Shown: positions 38,228-51,657, counted from the first letter of the stretch. The stretch: DNA of 64,000 bases from Vicia villosa (GCF_029867415.1 NC_081183.1:54634336-54698335), one strand, 5' to 3'. The notes: generated from the letters alone by a model not told the origin. Translations and numbers: made by a program.

Positions 38228-41200
38228 TAACTGCTATTAAACAAAATATATGGTGGTTTGGCCCGTCGGGCATGCCTATAATTTTTATAATTGTTTATAA
38301 TTTTAATTTTATAATTTATATTAACAAATATTATAAAATAAAACATATTATATACCAAAAAATATATTGGTTTAATAATTTGATTAAATTTATTGAATTG
38401 AATAATATTATGTGTGTAAATTTGTGTAGTAATTTAGAAGTTATATGCTATAGTAATTCAGAAGTCATGAAACATATGATCTATAATATCTGTTTAATTT
38501 AAGTAAATATTTTGTCTGCCCGTCAGAAAAATAGGTTCGGCCCGTCGGGAAAAGCTATAATTTTTAAATTCTTATGTATTATAAATTTATAGATTCTATT
38601 AATATTTTATGATTTTATCATCTAATATAAAATAAATTTAAACACAGTTAAGTTGTATAAGGAATCTCTGACAAATCATGGACAAATAACAATGGTTGAA
38701 AAACTTAAAAGAACAATTTTTGAAAAATTGAATGTGAAAGTAAATTGTAAAAAATAAAATAAAATTGAATTTGGTAAGTAAATTATTTAATTTTTACGTG
38801 AGAAAATTTTAATCTCAATTTTAAACTGAAATCTTATCCTTCCATTTTTACGTGAGGAATATCTAATCCCAATTTTAAACTTTTATGTCCCTAATTGTAA
38901 TTTTAATTTTTTAATAATTTATAACTATTAAATACTTATAATTCAAAAATGTTCTTTGTCTTATTAAAAAAATATGTCACATTCAAATCTTTTATTTGCA
39001 TGCACTTAAAGAGAAGAGAGATACTGAATTGTGTGTTTCTATTTATTTATTTTTTTTAGAATGAAGAGATCGTATTATAGTAGTTCAGAAGTTATGAAAC
39101 ATGTGATGTCTAATATCTGTTAAATTTAAGTAAATATTTAGTCGGTCAGTCAAAAAATATGTACGAATTAAAAGAAAAAATATCTTAAATGATGACTGTC
39201 ATATAAAAATTATAGAGGGAAATAAACTCTCCACCATTTTCTGAAGGACATGTTCAGAAATTAGATTTGCACTCAACCATCAGAAAAATACTCAGCTCGC
39301 GTCAAAGTATTTATAGTCAACTTTCATGCAGAATCCCAATAAATACTCAATCTCTTGTCAAAGTACTTATCAGTTAATCAGATAGGATTACCTTCACACA
39401 TAATGTAAGACTTTAACCTGACATGCATCTTCTTCACACCTGTGGTCTTCTTCGAATCTTCTACATGACATCCAGTCATGATATATAGCCAAAACATTCC
39501 AGTATTAGGTCAATGGCTTGACAATCTTTATTGGCTGAGGAGATAAAAACAACTCTAGAAATAATGTTTCAACACTGAATCCGACATCGACCTCAATCAT
39601 ATGAACTTGATCACCAGTAAGGCTCTGTCATCTCCCATAGTAGACCATTCATAACTCTTTCAAGGGATACAGGAGGATCAACCATCAGTTGTTGATCAAA
39701 TGCCAAGCCCAAATCATACACATGAAGCAGCATGCACATCTCAAGAGTCTTCTAATGTTCAAATTTCTTGTCTGGCTTTGAGATGCTTGAACAACCAACC
39801 TTCTGCACCTATAGAGGAGATTCCATCTACAAGGTATCTGGAACAACCACTCCTCCTTACTCCAGATAAGAATTCTAAATGTACATCCTAGGTGATTCAT
39901 ATGACACCCCAATTTTGCAGACACCCATCAACCACTTATCTTAGGTTGACACAACTATACAGCAAATGATCCCTTGAAAGTATCTTCCACTACATAACAA
40001 GAGTTCAATTCTCTCATATAATTGATAAAGATATCAAGTTTGAGTAGACAACCTCTATCCTGTTGAAAACCTAACATCTGTGAAAAAACCTCTAATAAAT
40101 TCTCAGGGCAATGATGTTATGGAATTATGTCTCACATCCCTTCAGAACCCTTCAACTCCAAATTAGGGCTCCCTTCATCATCGGCCTCCATGGATCATAT
40201 TGGTGAACAACAAATCATCTCCCTCACTAGTAGCACAACTTACAGATGATACACTCCTATAGCTCCTCTCACATAATGTTTGTTTTATGACCAATCAATA
40301 TCATTCCACAAATCTGGTTCCATTGATTAGAAGGATAACTCAGACATCAGTGAGGGTGTCCTTGTCATTCGACCTTAATGTACAAGGGACTTTGACTGAG
40401 AAGTTACCACGCAACTGGGTACTAGAGCTCAACAGTTGCTCATACTGGATCTGAAATAAACTGAACCAAGGAGTATCATCATGGTTAAACAACATCCAAT
40501 CTGTTCACCAATCTAACGCATATTCTCTGAGTAACAATATCTTAGATACATGGCCCAGATACCTCCTCTTCCAAGACAGGAGTAGGTTCCAAACATATGT
40601 GATAAATACACATTTGTTTAGCACCCAAAGCATTTATTCACCAAGGAGTTCCATTCTAGTCGACATAATATCCTAGCATTTGATAGGACATTAGTTTCTA
40701 CTTTTGGAACATATTACTGAACTTGGTGCTAAAGCTATTGTTGCCTCAAAAGCATCCTTTGATCAGCTTCAACACATACAACCCTGCTTTACCAACCGCA
40801 GCCAACCTCAGAATTACTTCCTTAATCGGATCAAGGATCAAGCCAACTCTGTCAGAGATAAAAATAAATGGCTCTAACCTTTCTTCAGCAATTCGTAACA
40901 TAGGCGACATGTTCCTCGAAGAAGTGACCATCAATCCTAATAAAGTGCCTTTATGAGTGGACTTGAGAACCAGGACTCAAGTGTCGTTGGCCACTTTACT
41001 CAGTTGACTGAACCAGTTTTTGAACCTACCTTATCATAGGATACAATTTCTGAGGAGATCAAACTCTAATGCTAAGACAACCACGTTTAAAAGAGATACC
41101 AATTGTCTTCAGTCTCAATAAAAACGCCTCACCTTAGATGCTTTCATGTAAGAAATTTCCCAAGTTCCAACCCTTGCAACAGCATATGAGATCAACCTTC

Positions 41201-41349
41201 ACAAGTCATGAACAGTCCATCCTCTACTTCTAGGGACCACTCGACTACAATATGAACTCTCTAAGTTCAAACAATATTTTCAGTACGAGTCTTCCTTGCC
41301 AAACCAAAGATTATCCTCCTAGGAACTCATCCAGAGACAGAACATGATG
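38227..41349. other. Decayed non-coding DNA, no gene recognised
   Basis: Longest ORFs are about 80-90 codons and show no recognisable protein. A ~90-bp direct repeat (38445-38530 and 39072-39160, sharing GAAACATRTGAT and TTTAAGTAAATATTT) lies in the AT-rich left part. GGCCCGTCGGG occurs at 38262 and 38539. From about 39200 the composition becomes more balanced and, given the primer site at 41350, is probably the leader/gag side of a decayed copia-like element on the minus strand. Confidence 0.5.
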
Positions 41350-41364
41350 CCTGCTCTAATACCA
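41350..41364 (-). other. Primer-binding site of an older copia-like element
   Basis: Minus strand TGGTATTAGAGCAGG, one base from the standard tRNA-Met site TGGTATCAGAGCAGG, preceded on that strand by a CA-terminated LTR end (TTTCA, then AT). Confidence 0.7.
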
Positions 41365-41366
41365 AT

Positions 41367-41478
41367 TGAAATTCTGGTGCAGCAGACTCAAATGTCCTAT
41401 ACGATGTCGAGACATCAGGTATGTCATGAAAAACACAGGCAAGATATAAATAGTTTCATGCACTACTGAAAAGTAAAG
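41367..41478 (-). repeat. Partial 5' LTR of the older copia-like element
   Basis: 112 bp ending at the primer site. It is cut at 41478 by the SIRE-like LTR; the missing part should lie beyond the SIRE-like and Ogre elements, outside the window. Confidence 0.6.
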
Positions 41479-42617
41479 TGAAGGATAGAAAAACACTTAA
41501 AAGGGGGGGTTTGAATAAGTGTGACTTTAAAAACTTGTAAGATAAAAACAATGAACACAATTATTTTTATCCTGGTTTGTTGTTAACGAAACTACTCCTG
41601 TCCACCACCTTAGAGTGATTTACCTCAACTGAGGATTTAATCCACTAATCCAACTGATTACAATGGTTTTCCACTTAGATAACTTCTAAGTCTTATAGAT
41701 TATACAGATCACAACTTGATCACTCTACGAAATCACCACTTAGAAAACTTCTAAGTCTTCTAGAGTCTACTGATCAGACTGATCACTCTAGGAACCTTTT
41801 ACAATCAATATAAAATAATGTTTACAAGAGTATGGATTGCTTCTTATAAATTTATAATCACAACAGTGATATTTCTCTTAAGTTCTAAGCTTAACACTCA
41901 CTAAAAATATTACAAGAGTTTGTGAGGTTGAAGATGAAGATCGTGAGCTTTGATTTTGACAACGTTTTGGTATTTTGCGCAAGAGTTCTATCTGCTGCTT
42001 CTTATCAGAACTTCTATATATAGGCGTTTGAGAGAAGATGACCGTTGGGTTGCATTTAATGCTTTGCGTGAATAGTACATCTGTGCATTTAATGTTTCAC
42101 ACTTTTGTCAACTACCTCGAGCCATGCTTTTTCTGCTTTTACTGACTTTGCCTTTTGTAGTTTCTAACGTTCCTTTTGTCAGTTAGAGATTAGACTTAAT
42201 AGCCTGTCATCCTGTACTTGCTTCTGAGCTCAGATTTGTAGATACAACGTTTGAATATCAGAGTCAATCAGCTTGGTGTAGAGCATCTTCTTGTCTTCTG
42301 ACTTTGAAGAGCTTGAGCGTGATACCATTCAGAACTTCAGTGCTTCTGCTTCCGACTTCATGTTTTTCTGATGCTCCATAGTCCATGTTCTGATTCTGCT
42401 TGACCATCTTCTGATGTCTTGCCAGAGCATGTTCTGATGTAGCCATCCAGAACCTTCCGAGTCAGTGCTTCTCAGCGCTGAATTGTGCATACTCTTTATA
42501 TATTTCCTGAAATGGAAAATGAAAAGGATTAGAGTACCACATTGTCTTATACAAAATTCATATATAATTTTATCATCAAAACATAGAATATTGATCAGAA
42601 CAAATCTTGTTCTAATA
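41479..42617 (-). repeat. 3' LTR of the SIRE-like element (1139 bp)
   Basis: Same family and length as the solo LTR at 13701-14838. On the minus strand its first bases are TATTAGAACAAG where the other copy has TGTTAGAACAAG, so the terminal TG has mutated. Confidence 0.92.
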
Positions 42618-43435
42618 ATCTCCCCCTTTTTGATGATGACAAAAATATATATAATTGATATGAATTTGTAACCAGAATATCAGATGACAAAAGACAATTA
42701 CACAGATATAGCATAAGCATATAATCAGAGTGTGTGAATGTGTCTCCCCCTGATATTAAAAATCTCCCCCTGAAATAAATACTAGAAGTATTTATAAATA
42801 AAAGACTTCCCTGAGTATTTTTCATTTCAGTCGAGACTTTCACTTTGCATAGAACTTCAGAATATTCAGAGCTTCTACTTCTTGCTTCCATAGGACAACT
42901 TCAGAGCTTTGAATTTCTCCTTTGTAGTCAATTGAATCATAGCATGCTTGATTGTATCAGAACATTTTTGAATGTATCAGAGCATTTTTACATCCTGGAA
43001 TGTATCAGAGCATACTAAACAAAATGTATCAGAGCATGAATGTATTAGAGTAAAAAAATGTATTATATCATTCTTCTTGCTTCTGATCTTGAGGCTTCAC
43101 AGCACTAATCTAGCTTCTAATCTCCAAGAGCATGCTTCTTTATAGAACTGCTTTTCCTCATGTATTTGCTTCTCATGTTGAGCCTTTTCAGAATATCTTC
43201 AATCCTGCAAAAAAATCTCAAAGACATAGAACTTGCAAATAATGTTAAGAAATGTTGAGACTTAATCCCAGCAACTGATATAATAAATCAATTCAATTAT
43301 CAATGTTTCTCCCCCTTTTTGTCATACATCAAAAAAATCATAAAAGATTCAGATGATAAAAGACACACAGAGTGAAGAAGATAACATTTCATTGATTAAT
43401 CAGAAGATACAAAAAATGATAGGAACAAATGCAAG
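42618..43435 (-). other. Polypurine tract and 3' non-coding interior of the SIRE-like element
   Basis: Minus strand AAAAAGGGGGAGAT ends at the LTR (42618-42632). A second tract of the same kind (CTCCCCCTTTTTGTCATACATC on +, near 43308) lies about 690 bp further in, and two TCTCCCCCTGA words occur near 42742-42772. Between them, ATGTATCAGAGCAT is repeated irregularly five or more times (42950-43060). Confidence 0.7.
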
Positions 43436-45869
43436 TCAAGCATATGCATAGAAACAAAGAAAACAAACTAAGACCAAAGACAAACTACGACCATCATGAG
43501 TATCCTCGTGCTTGTCCAGACGGGTAGCCAAATTAGCTTGATTCTGTTGAAGAGCCTTCATAGTGTTTATCAAAACCGAGGCAGAAGGTCCAGTAGAAGA
43601 AGCATCAAAGCTATTATCCATGACATGAGGATTCTCAGCATTTGCTTCAACCATGAGAACATCATCTTGATTTTCCTTAGCAGGAGTTTTCTCAGCAGAA
43701 TGATTCTCAACATCATGATTCTCAGCATCAGCTTCTGACACAAAAGCATCTTCAGAATACACATGAGCAGGGATCTCAGCATCTGGATTTTCAAGAGCCA
43801 AAAGAATATCAGCCAGATTCTCTGGAGGTGTTGGAGCAACCGGTTCTGATGGGTATTCAACTTCTGGATATACCATATTTGGTGCTTTAACAGAGGGATT
43901 CTCCCTAAGCCAGTTGAATATAGACTGAAAGTCGCCAGTCAGAACATTGTATTGAGGCTTCCACACAACCATAGCTAGAGGATGCACTTCTTCAAGCTCA
44001 TCAACGGATTCCTTCTCTTCAAGAGATTTTCAGCTGGTGATGGGATAGAAGTAGATTTCTTCAAATTCCATAAGAAATCCAGAAGGACCAGGAGCATCAG
44101 CCCTACAAGCTTCTTGAAGCTTCAGAAGGTCAGAATGAATCTCTCTTCTGAAAGCTCTCTAGAGATTCCCAGAAGCAACATAATCCATGTTAGCATTATG
44201 TGCTACCTTCAGTGCATCTAAACCTCCCTGTACCTTAAGCTTTAAAAATTCAAAACGAACACCAACAGAGAGTTCAGAAGGTTTGGTTTGGAATTTGGTG
44301 GTTGAAGAGTCTGGGTTCAGAATGAAGTAGGGTTCAGATTCTCTTGAGAACAAAGCAGAGGTAAGAGAGGAGGATAACGAGGATGAAGAATCTGCGGTGG
44401 AGGTGGTTGAATGATCAATTAAAGGTGAGATTGCAGAAGGAATGGATGTGGTAGAGAATATATTTTTAGAAGGAATTTGAGAAAAAACAACGTTTAAAGG
44501 TTGGGGGTCAAGAGCTGGTAGAGAATGAAGTCTTTTAGAAGGTGTGGAAGAAGATGGAATTTCAGAAGGAGATGGCTTTTTCTGAGGGGAAGGGCAGAAG
44601 TAGATTGAGAGCTAGAAGAGTCTGCTTTGAAAGCATCTTCTATGAACTTCTGAAACTGTTCAGAAGTACTAGGTACTTTGAGAGTCTCTGTTGATACACG
44701 TTCAAAATTAGTAGTAGGTACAGAGTCAGAGATTACAATACCTGAAGGTTTCTTCTGCTTCTTTGCTTTCTTAGCATCAGGTCCTTCTTCTGTGACCTTT
44801 CTCTTCAGCTTCTTTTCTTTCTTCTTCTTATCCTTCTTTCTTAACTCATCCAAGGATGGAAGATTTCTTCCACGAATCCAAGCAGGATCAACAGAAGTTT
44901 GTGCTTTAACACAAGATTTCAGATAACGCTTGACAGATTTATCTAGCTCCTCTTTGAACAAATGAGAGAACCCAACAATAGGAGTTCTTCTGGTCAGAAT
45001 ATCTGGAAACACTTTTGGAGGAGTGGTCACCTTTTCAATCAAGTGCATCCTTTTCAGAGACTGAGCATTTAGAATGCTCCCACGAATAACAGTCAAGTTA
45101 TGAGAAGAGCCAGCTGCTCTCAGAGTATCTATCAAACCACTTTCAGTCAGAATATATGATATCATTCTTCCAAAAGGAATAGTATTCTTCTTGAGCTTGG
45201 GATTCTTCAGACGTTCTTCTTCTCTTGATTCTTCAACATTTGTCTTCAGAAGTTGAAACAGAATGTGTGGTAGATTTACTCTCATGCCTTTTTCAATGCA
45301 GAACAAAACATACTTCTGATCTTGATTAACATAGGTAGCAGAGTTTGTTGGTCTTCTGTGATAGAAGGATCTAAGAATTATCTTTGCCCATCTCTGTAGG
45401 AAGGCTTCAAGTCTGTAGTGTAGGGAGAGGCAACACCAAAAGTAAACAACTCAGGGTCAATTTAGTCCCAATTAGTTCTGCCTGGGAGAGCTCCAGTAAT
45501 TCCACCTATACCATCAAGACTGTACATTTTCCTTATCAGCTTCTCAGTCACAACAACTTCATGCCCTAACACGAAGGAGATGATAGCAGTTGAAGTAACA
45601 GTGGCATGTGTCCATAATTCCTTAACCAAAATAGGATAAATTCGTCCAATCAATCTTTCAAAGAAGTTTGTCCATCCTTGAACTAGAATTCCAGTTTTGA
45701 TTTTGAAATCATGAGCCATAAGATTTTCAAAATCCACCATAGTTTCACAGAGAACCTCCAGTTCATCATAAGGAATCAAACAGGTCTTCAAAGGAGTGTT
45801 AACTGATTTCTTTTGTTGAACTTGGTTTGAAGATGAGACCTTGCGTTGAACATTTGATGAAGAAGCCAT
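43436..45869 (-). pseudogene. Env-position ORF of the SIRE-like element, broken
   Basis: Start at 45869 (MASSSNVQRKVSSSN). The N-terminal third holds a conserved-looking globular part (ELEVLCETMVDFENLMAHDF, VQGWTNFFERLIGRIYP). A lysine-rich stretch follows near 44770-44850 (KKKKEKKLKRK), then an acidic repeat-like tail (AENHDVENHSAEK) ending at 43436. A stop at 45462-45464, a frame change near 45390 and further breaks between 44494 and 43987 kill it. SIRE-type elements carry an ORF of unknown function in this position, sometimes called env-like; no signal peptide or clear membrane segment is visible, so an envelope role is not supported here. Confidence 0.75.
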
Positions 45870-46372
45870 TGATTCACACTGAGATTAATGGGTTTAGTAA
45901 CTAGGGTTTATGAAAAGAGAGAGAGAAAGACGAACAAACACAGATAATGAATAATGAGTATGAATGGAAAGAGATGAAATGATATAGAGATGCGTTTATA
46001 TAGGCACGGATTTGAAATGCTATGCAATATGATTCTGAATGAAGGAGATTACAGAGTTTGAATCAGTTAGCATTTAATGTTGAGTGACGTTAGGGTAAAA
46101 CGTGATATTTGAAATGATTTGCACAGTTACCTAGGGCGGCGTCTCATCAATTGCACGCATGCTTGTCCCTTCAGAGTGAACACATGTTCATCTTCTGGAA
46201 TTAGCAGGTGACAGCTGTTTTGCTTTAAAAGAAATTCTGAATCAACTTAGACATATGAAACGTTAGTAGTAACAGAATCAGAATATCTAATTGATCAACA
46301 TTTTCAGAACATCTGATAAGAAGATAAATGATCATTTCAAATCTAATCCATATATCAGAACTTCTCATCTTT
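45870..46372 (-). other. Spacer between pol and the env-position ORF
   Basis: About 500 bp with no credible ORF; part of the SIRE-like element. Confidence 0.6.
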
Positions 46373-47224
46373 TCACTCTGGGCATAAATCCATACTGATA
46401 TTCTTCGGAATGAACTTAAACCTATCTTCAGCAAGGGGTTTTGTAAAGATATCAGCCCATTGATGGTCTGTATCAACAAAGTTTAAAGATAGAACACCCT
46501 TCTGAACATAGTCCCTAATGAAATGATGTTTAATCTCAATATGTTTAGCTTTGGAATATAAGATTGGATTCTTAGATAAACAAATAGAAGAAGTATTATC
46601 ACAGAAGATAGGAATGTTACTCTCATATATCTGATAATCTTCTAGCTGACTCTTCATCCAGAGCATCTGTGTACTACATCCAGCAGAAGCAACATATTCT
46701 GCTTCTGTTGTAGAGAGGGCAATTGTAGCTTGCTTCTTGCTCTACCAGGAGATCAGATGACATCCAAGAAATTGACAACTTCCATAAGTATTTTTCCTTT
46801 CAACTCTATCTCCAGCGTAATCAGAATCACAAAATCCTACTAAGTTGTATTCTTAAGATCTTCTGTAGACTAAACCAATATTAGTAGTACCTTTCAGATA
46901 CCTCAGAATTCTCTTAACAACAGTTAAGTGAGATTCTCTAGGATCTGATTGGAATCTTGCACACAGACAAACACTGAATAAAATGTCTGGTCTAGAAGCA
47001 GTAAAATATAGAAGAGATCCAATCATACCTCTATAGAGCTTCTGATCTACCTTCTTACTTACCTCATCCTTACCTAGAACACATGTTGGATGCATAGGAG
47101 TCTTTGCTTCTGTGCTTTCTGAAAGATTAAACTTCTTCAGAAGTTCTTTCACATACTTGGTCTGTTGAACATAAGTTACTTCAGAAGTTTGATTGATCTG
47201 GATCCCAAGGAAATACTTGAGTTC
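46373..47224 (-). pseudogene. SIRE-like pol C-terminus: RT end and RNase H
   Basis: Minus strand from the insertion point: LKYFLGIQINQTSEVTYVQQ, GSLLYFTASRPDI, RILRYLKGTTNIGL, then CDSDYAGD, FCDNTSSICLSKNPILYSKA and ADIFTKPL, the typical copia C-terminal signature. Stops near 46853 and 46743 break the frame. The residues before LKYFLG in this open frame come from the Ogre LTR and are not pol. Confidence 0.88.
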
Positions 47225-48952
47225 TGTTGCACCCCAAAATTTGCCCACTTATTTATTCCCCAATTGGCCTTCACATTACATTCATGTGCATACCTCATCT
47301 AGGCCATTCATCCATTACATTCATCCATATCATGGTTACTATCCAGAATTGATAAGAAAAGAGCTTCCGCAGAAGAAATTTCTGATAAAAAATAAGGGAA
47401 GATGTGAAGTATAATGGTATGGCACCGTTCCCATTGAAATCCTCCTAAAATCAGAGTTTTATTGTCTCCAAGCCAAAGCCTTGATTAAAAGATACAATCC
47501 TCAAGTTCATCGGACTTTCCAAGTTAGGGTTTTGACCAAAGTTAACGCTGTTGACTTTTCGCTCCACATTTAATCAGGAGATGATTGTTGAGTATGAAAT
47601 AATGGGTGCATTAAGGAAGTATTCATTTGATTCTCATTGACTTGAAGACTGATTGGAAATCGGGCAAGAAACGGATTAATCGAGAAATTCATCCGGAACT
47701 AGAAAAGTCAGGAAATGTTGACTTTTTGGTCAAAATCAGGGTCAATATGCAAATGTTGATTTTTGGTGGAAATCGGTCAAAGAAAGTCAACAAAACAAAA
47801 TAAAATCAAGAAGTAGTTAAATTTGCCATTTTTGGAAATTAGTTGAAAAATGAAATTTCCAAAAGAGGAAAGTTTGATACTTAGAAACATTTTGGAAGGT
47901 TTTCAAAGAATGGATCAGCTGACTTCAGGACACATTTACACATGGTTAGAGACATTTTTTTGAGAAAGATTTAACATAAAAGTTGTTCATCTCACGGTCC
48001 TTAACAACTTTGTAGTTGTAAGTTTTTTCAAATAAGGTATTGATTAAGAGTTATGGAAGTGTAAAGTTGGAAGATCACAAGTGAGTCCATGTCATGTTGC
48101 TAAACAAATTCTGGGCAAGCAGGAAGCATTTGATCAAACACATGGCGCACCATCTTTGAAGCCAGTTCTAGAGAAATATAAAGGTCCATAAAATACAAAA
48201 TTGGTGTGCATCTCTTCTCCTCCATTCCCTCTATCCAATGAGACAAGAATTGGATCATTTGGACAAGTATTGATCAAGATAGAGAAACTTAAAGTCATGA
48301 CCTCGCCAAGACACATTTTGACTAAGGCATAAGCACAAATCCAGGTCATGCGCGTGACATTATGTCAAACACTTGGCATGCCATTTTGAATGTCAATTAT
48401 AGAGGCTTAAAAAAACTCCATTGAAATTAATTGTGGATTCATGTTACTCTTTACCATGTTCTCTTTTCAAAAAGCTATGGAGTATGGTAAATGAACGCGT
48501 ATTGATCAGGATATAGAGGCTCAAAGTCATGACATGACCAAGTTATGTACCTGCCACGAATATAAGGCCAGAAGTCCCAGTAGGCGCGCAAGAGATTGCA
48601 ATGGTAACACAACATGTTTGGGTTCAGTTTGTTCATACTTCTAGGTCTTATCTCGAAGATCTCCAAACACTAATCCTGCTATACTCCATTTCCTCTTCTC
48701 ATTGATTCTGAGTTCAAGTAAAATGATAAGGTGTAGTTTGAATTATGAACATGCAAAGTAATCCATACAAGGTTTTGAAAAGATGTGCATGCATTGTTGT
48801 CAACATTCACCATCCCATAAGTTGCCATGCAGTTACTGGGTACACGAAAAGCATATACAAAATTTACTTAAAATGTCACAAACTTGCTCATTAAGCATAA
48901 AGAAAAGGTCCCACTTCACATATTCATTAAAAAAGGAGCTCCCACACTTTCT

Positions 48953-48959
48953 ATATAAA
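48953..48959 (+). promoter_or_regulatory. Likely Ogre LTR TATA box
   Basis: TATATAA in CTTTCTATATAAAGC, followed by a C/T-rich stretch with several ACTCTCTCAC-like start-site words (48980-49080). Transcription would start near 48985-49000. Confidence 0.55.
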
Positions 48960-50835
48960 GCTATCACCTCACATGCTCACGAGAACAGACACTCTCTCAC
49001 TTTCTCTTCTTCCCAGCTTCATGCTTCTCTCACCCTTTCACTACTCTCTTCTCCCTCTCCCTCATTCTCTCATCTCAACCATCTCTAACCACCATAGCAA
49101 CTGATTCCGGCCACCCTAACAAACTCCAACAAAATTCTCCGGCCACCACAACTGCCTCTAACCACCATTCTTTCAACTCAACCTTCAACTTCCATCATCA
49201 TCTTCATCTTCCATCTACTATCATCATCATCTTGAATCGGTTCCTACAAGATTCTCCACTATCGCCATTTTTTTCAAAGCTTCGTCAAGTTCAGGATTCG
49301 AGCTAAACACTAGACTTGAGTTTATTTCTCAGTCTCTACAAGATTCTTCCGGAGTTGTATTCAGCGACATCATCAAGATCCAGAGCTTGTAGAGTTTTCT
49401 TTGGAGTTTTTCCTTCAAGATTCAACAGGTAAGATTCCTGATTTCCTTTGCATTAAAAGCATGTGCTAGATCTGATATCATCATGTTTGCAAAGTATACG
49501 ATGCACTTGCGTGATAGTTTTTGGATCCTTGAGGTGTGTTGTTTGTTTTGCTTGAGCTGTGATTATTTGAATGTTTAAACGTGATATATGCATGCTATGC
49601 TTCTTGATAATTGTGGTAACGTCCTTACATTGCATTTTCATGGAGGTTCATAGAGTTAGGGTTTTTATATTTCTTTCTATTTGAATGCTAGAGTAGGAAT
49701 TAGAAAAAAATAATGCTGGATCTGGAATCTACGTGAAAATCCGAGTGAGATAAGGGTCGTTTCATGTTTTTCTGGGCGCGTTAGGTGGTAGTCACGGTGG
49801 AGCACTACCGGAGAAGACGACCGGAGCCCTAGCTCCGGCGTCTGTGTGGCTTGGTTTTGTTTTACTCTGGATCTCACGTGGCACGTTCTCATAGGTTGGC
49901 CTCCAACGGTTTTCTATTTGTTTTGGCTTATTCACATGATTGGGGCTGGACGTGTCGAAGTGGTATTGGTCCAGCATTTCATTTTTGTCTTATTATACTT
50001 AAAGAAACTTTGCCCAATTGATGTATTGTTGCATGATCACATTCACATAAAAACCATAGGATATACAATAAATCACATGCTGAATAAAATACAAATGAAA
50101 TAATAATGGAACAAGGTGATACAAGTTGGGCCACGCGCCTTGGGCTTTGCCCATCTTCTGGATCACACCCCATTATCACTGATGCACCACCATGTAATGG
50201 ACTGGGCCTTAGCGCAAATTCTATTTCTACCCCCCAAGATAAGGCCCAAACGTGCATCACACTAGTTTCCAGTTCAAATTTCAATTGCTATTGCACCCCT
50301 GTAATAGGTTTTTTTTTTTAGAATTTGCTTAAATTTGTTTGGTTTGATTAATTCAACTTCCATGTCATAAAAAAAAATATGTTTTAACCAATTAGATTTT
50401 AGAAGTAAATAATCTTTTTTTGTTTAGTTTTTTTAATTGTTGTTTTTGCTATTTTTCTTTTAATTGTTGATTGGTTAATAAATAATCAAAATACATAGTT
50501 TTAGTTTTAATTCTTAAAAATAGTTTTAGGTTTAATAAAAATACAAATTGCTTGTGAATATTTTCATGGTTAGTTTAGATTTTAATTCTTTCTTTTTTGT
50601 GAATATTTTCATATTTTGAGAAATGTCTAAAATACCCCTAGTTGTTAAAGTTGACTTTAGTCAACTTAAACAACTTTCTTCTTAGTTAATTCCCTTTAGA
50701 TTTTAGTTTAGATCTTAAATAGGATTTAGAATAACAATTAGGCTAGAAAATAGGTTAGTCCCCCCTTTTTTCATTCTTTTTCTTTTCAAAATTAAAACAC
50801 TAATAAATAGATATGCGAATCACACCTTACTAAAA

Positions 50836-50993
50836 GTGGTAGAGAAATGAGTGGGATTTATTCCCTAATTTGTTTCTCAATCACTTAGTGGGAGAGAAAT
50901 GAGTGGGATTCATTCCCTAATCTGTTTCTCGAAAATTACATAATGGGATAGAAATGAGTGGGATTCATTCCCTAATCTGTTTCTCGATCATTA
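50836..50993. repeat. Three-copy 52-57 bp tandem repeat in the Ogre LTR
   Basis: Each copy carries GAGAAATGAGTGGGATTYAT then TCCCTAATYTGTTTCTC. Confidence 0.88.
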
Positions 50994-51657
50994 TACATTT
51001 TCATGTAATTCAAATCGCAAAGTAAATCCCCTTTAAAAAAATACTCAACCAAAAACATTTAAAACACTTAATAATGGTCCAAATTAAAATAAAGTAATGA
51101 AGTGGTGCGGAGCCTTGTATTGGGTTTTGTTCATCATGTAGTTACATAAAAAACACAAACCCAATATCTCTTCTCTTAAGAACAAGTTAAGTCCATTCCA
51201 AAATTAGGCGTGTAAGTCTCCAAAGGTCGAGCATCGTGGAGTGTGACTTTAACCTCTGTTCAACTAAAAAACACAAAACAAATGGAAACTATTGAGCCGA
51301 ACTACGGTCGCTCTGATTCTTGAAAAGGATACGTAGGCATTGGGTCGCGGGGCCTAAGCGAGCACACTTTTAAATAATTCCTTCTTTTCCCCGTATTTCT
51401 TTTTGCATTCATTAGCATTTAGGTTTAGACATTAGATATACACCCTTTAGATAGAAACAAACATAGGTGGATACCATCGAGTACGATGGGCGTGAGGGGT
51501 GCTAGTACCTTCCCCTTGCGTAACCGACTCCCGTGCCCTGTTCTCTGGTCGAAAGACCTTGTTCTTATTATGAGTTAGGTTTCCTGGTATTCCTTTCCCT
51601 TGATGGGATGAATATATTAGTGGCGACTCTGATTCCATTTTTCGCGGTAGTGACAGT

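Larger units (their letters stand above)
41479..47224 (-). mobile_element. SIRE/Maximus-like copia element, 3' part, cut by Ogre
   Basis: Minus strand. Order from right to left: end of pol (RT/RNase H), an extra ORF in the env position, purine tracts, 3' LTR. This layout is known for SIRE/Maximus elements. The flank TAAAG at 41474-41478 is one half of the target duplication; the other half and the 5' part of the element should be found beyond the Ogre insertion. All ORFs are broken. Confidence 0.87.
47225..51655 (+). repeat. 5' LTR of the Ogre element (4431 bp)
   Basis: Starts TGTTGCACCCCAAAATTTGC, ends GCGGTAGTGACA two bases before the primer site. The block 51475-51540 (GGGTGCTAGTACCTTCCCC) is shared, inverted, with 18645-18690 in the non-autonomous element. 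AGTGGCGACTCT at 51619-51630 repeats the start of the primer site. No second LTR is inside the window, so LTR divergence cannot be measured. Confidence 0.9.

Noticed and set aside
47193..47248. Extended N-terminus MGKFWGATE on the SIRE-like RT fragment
   Set aside because: These codons lie in the Ogre LTR, right of the insertion point at 47225.
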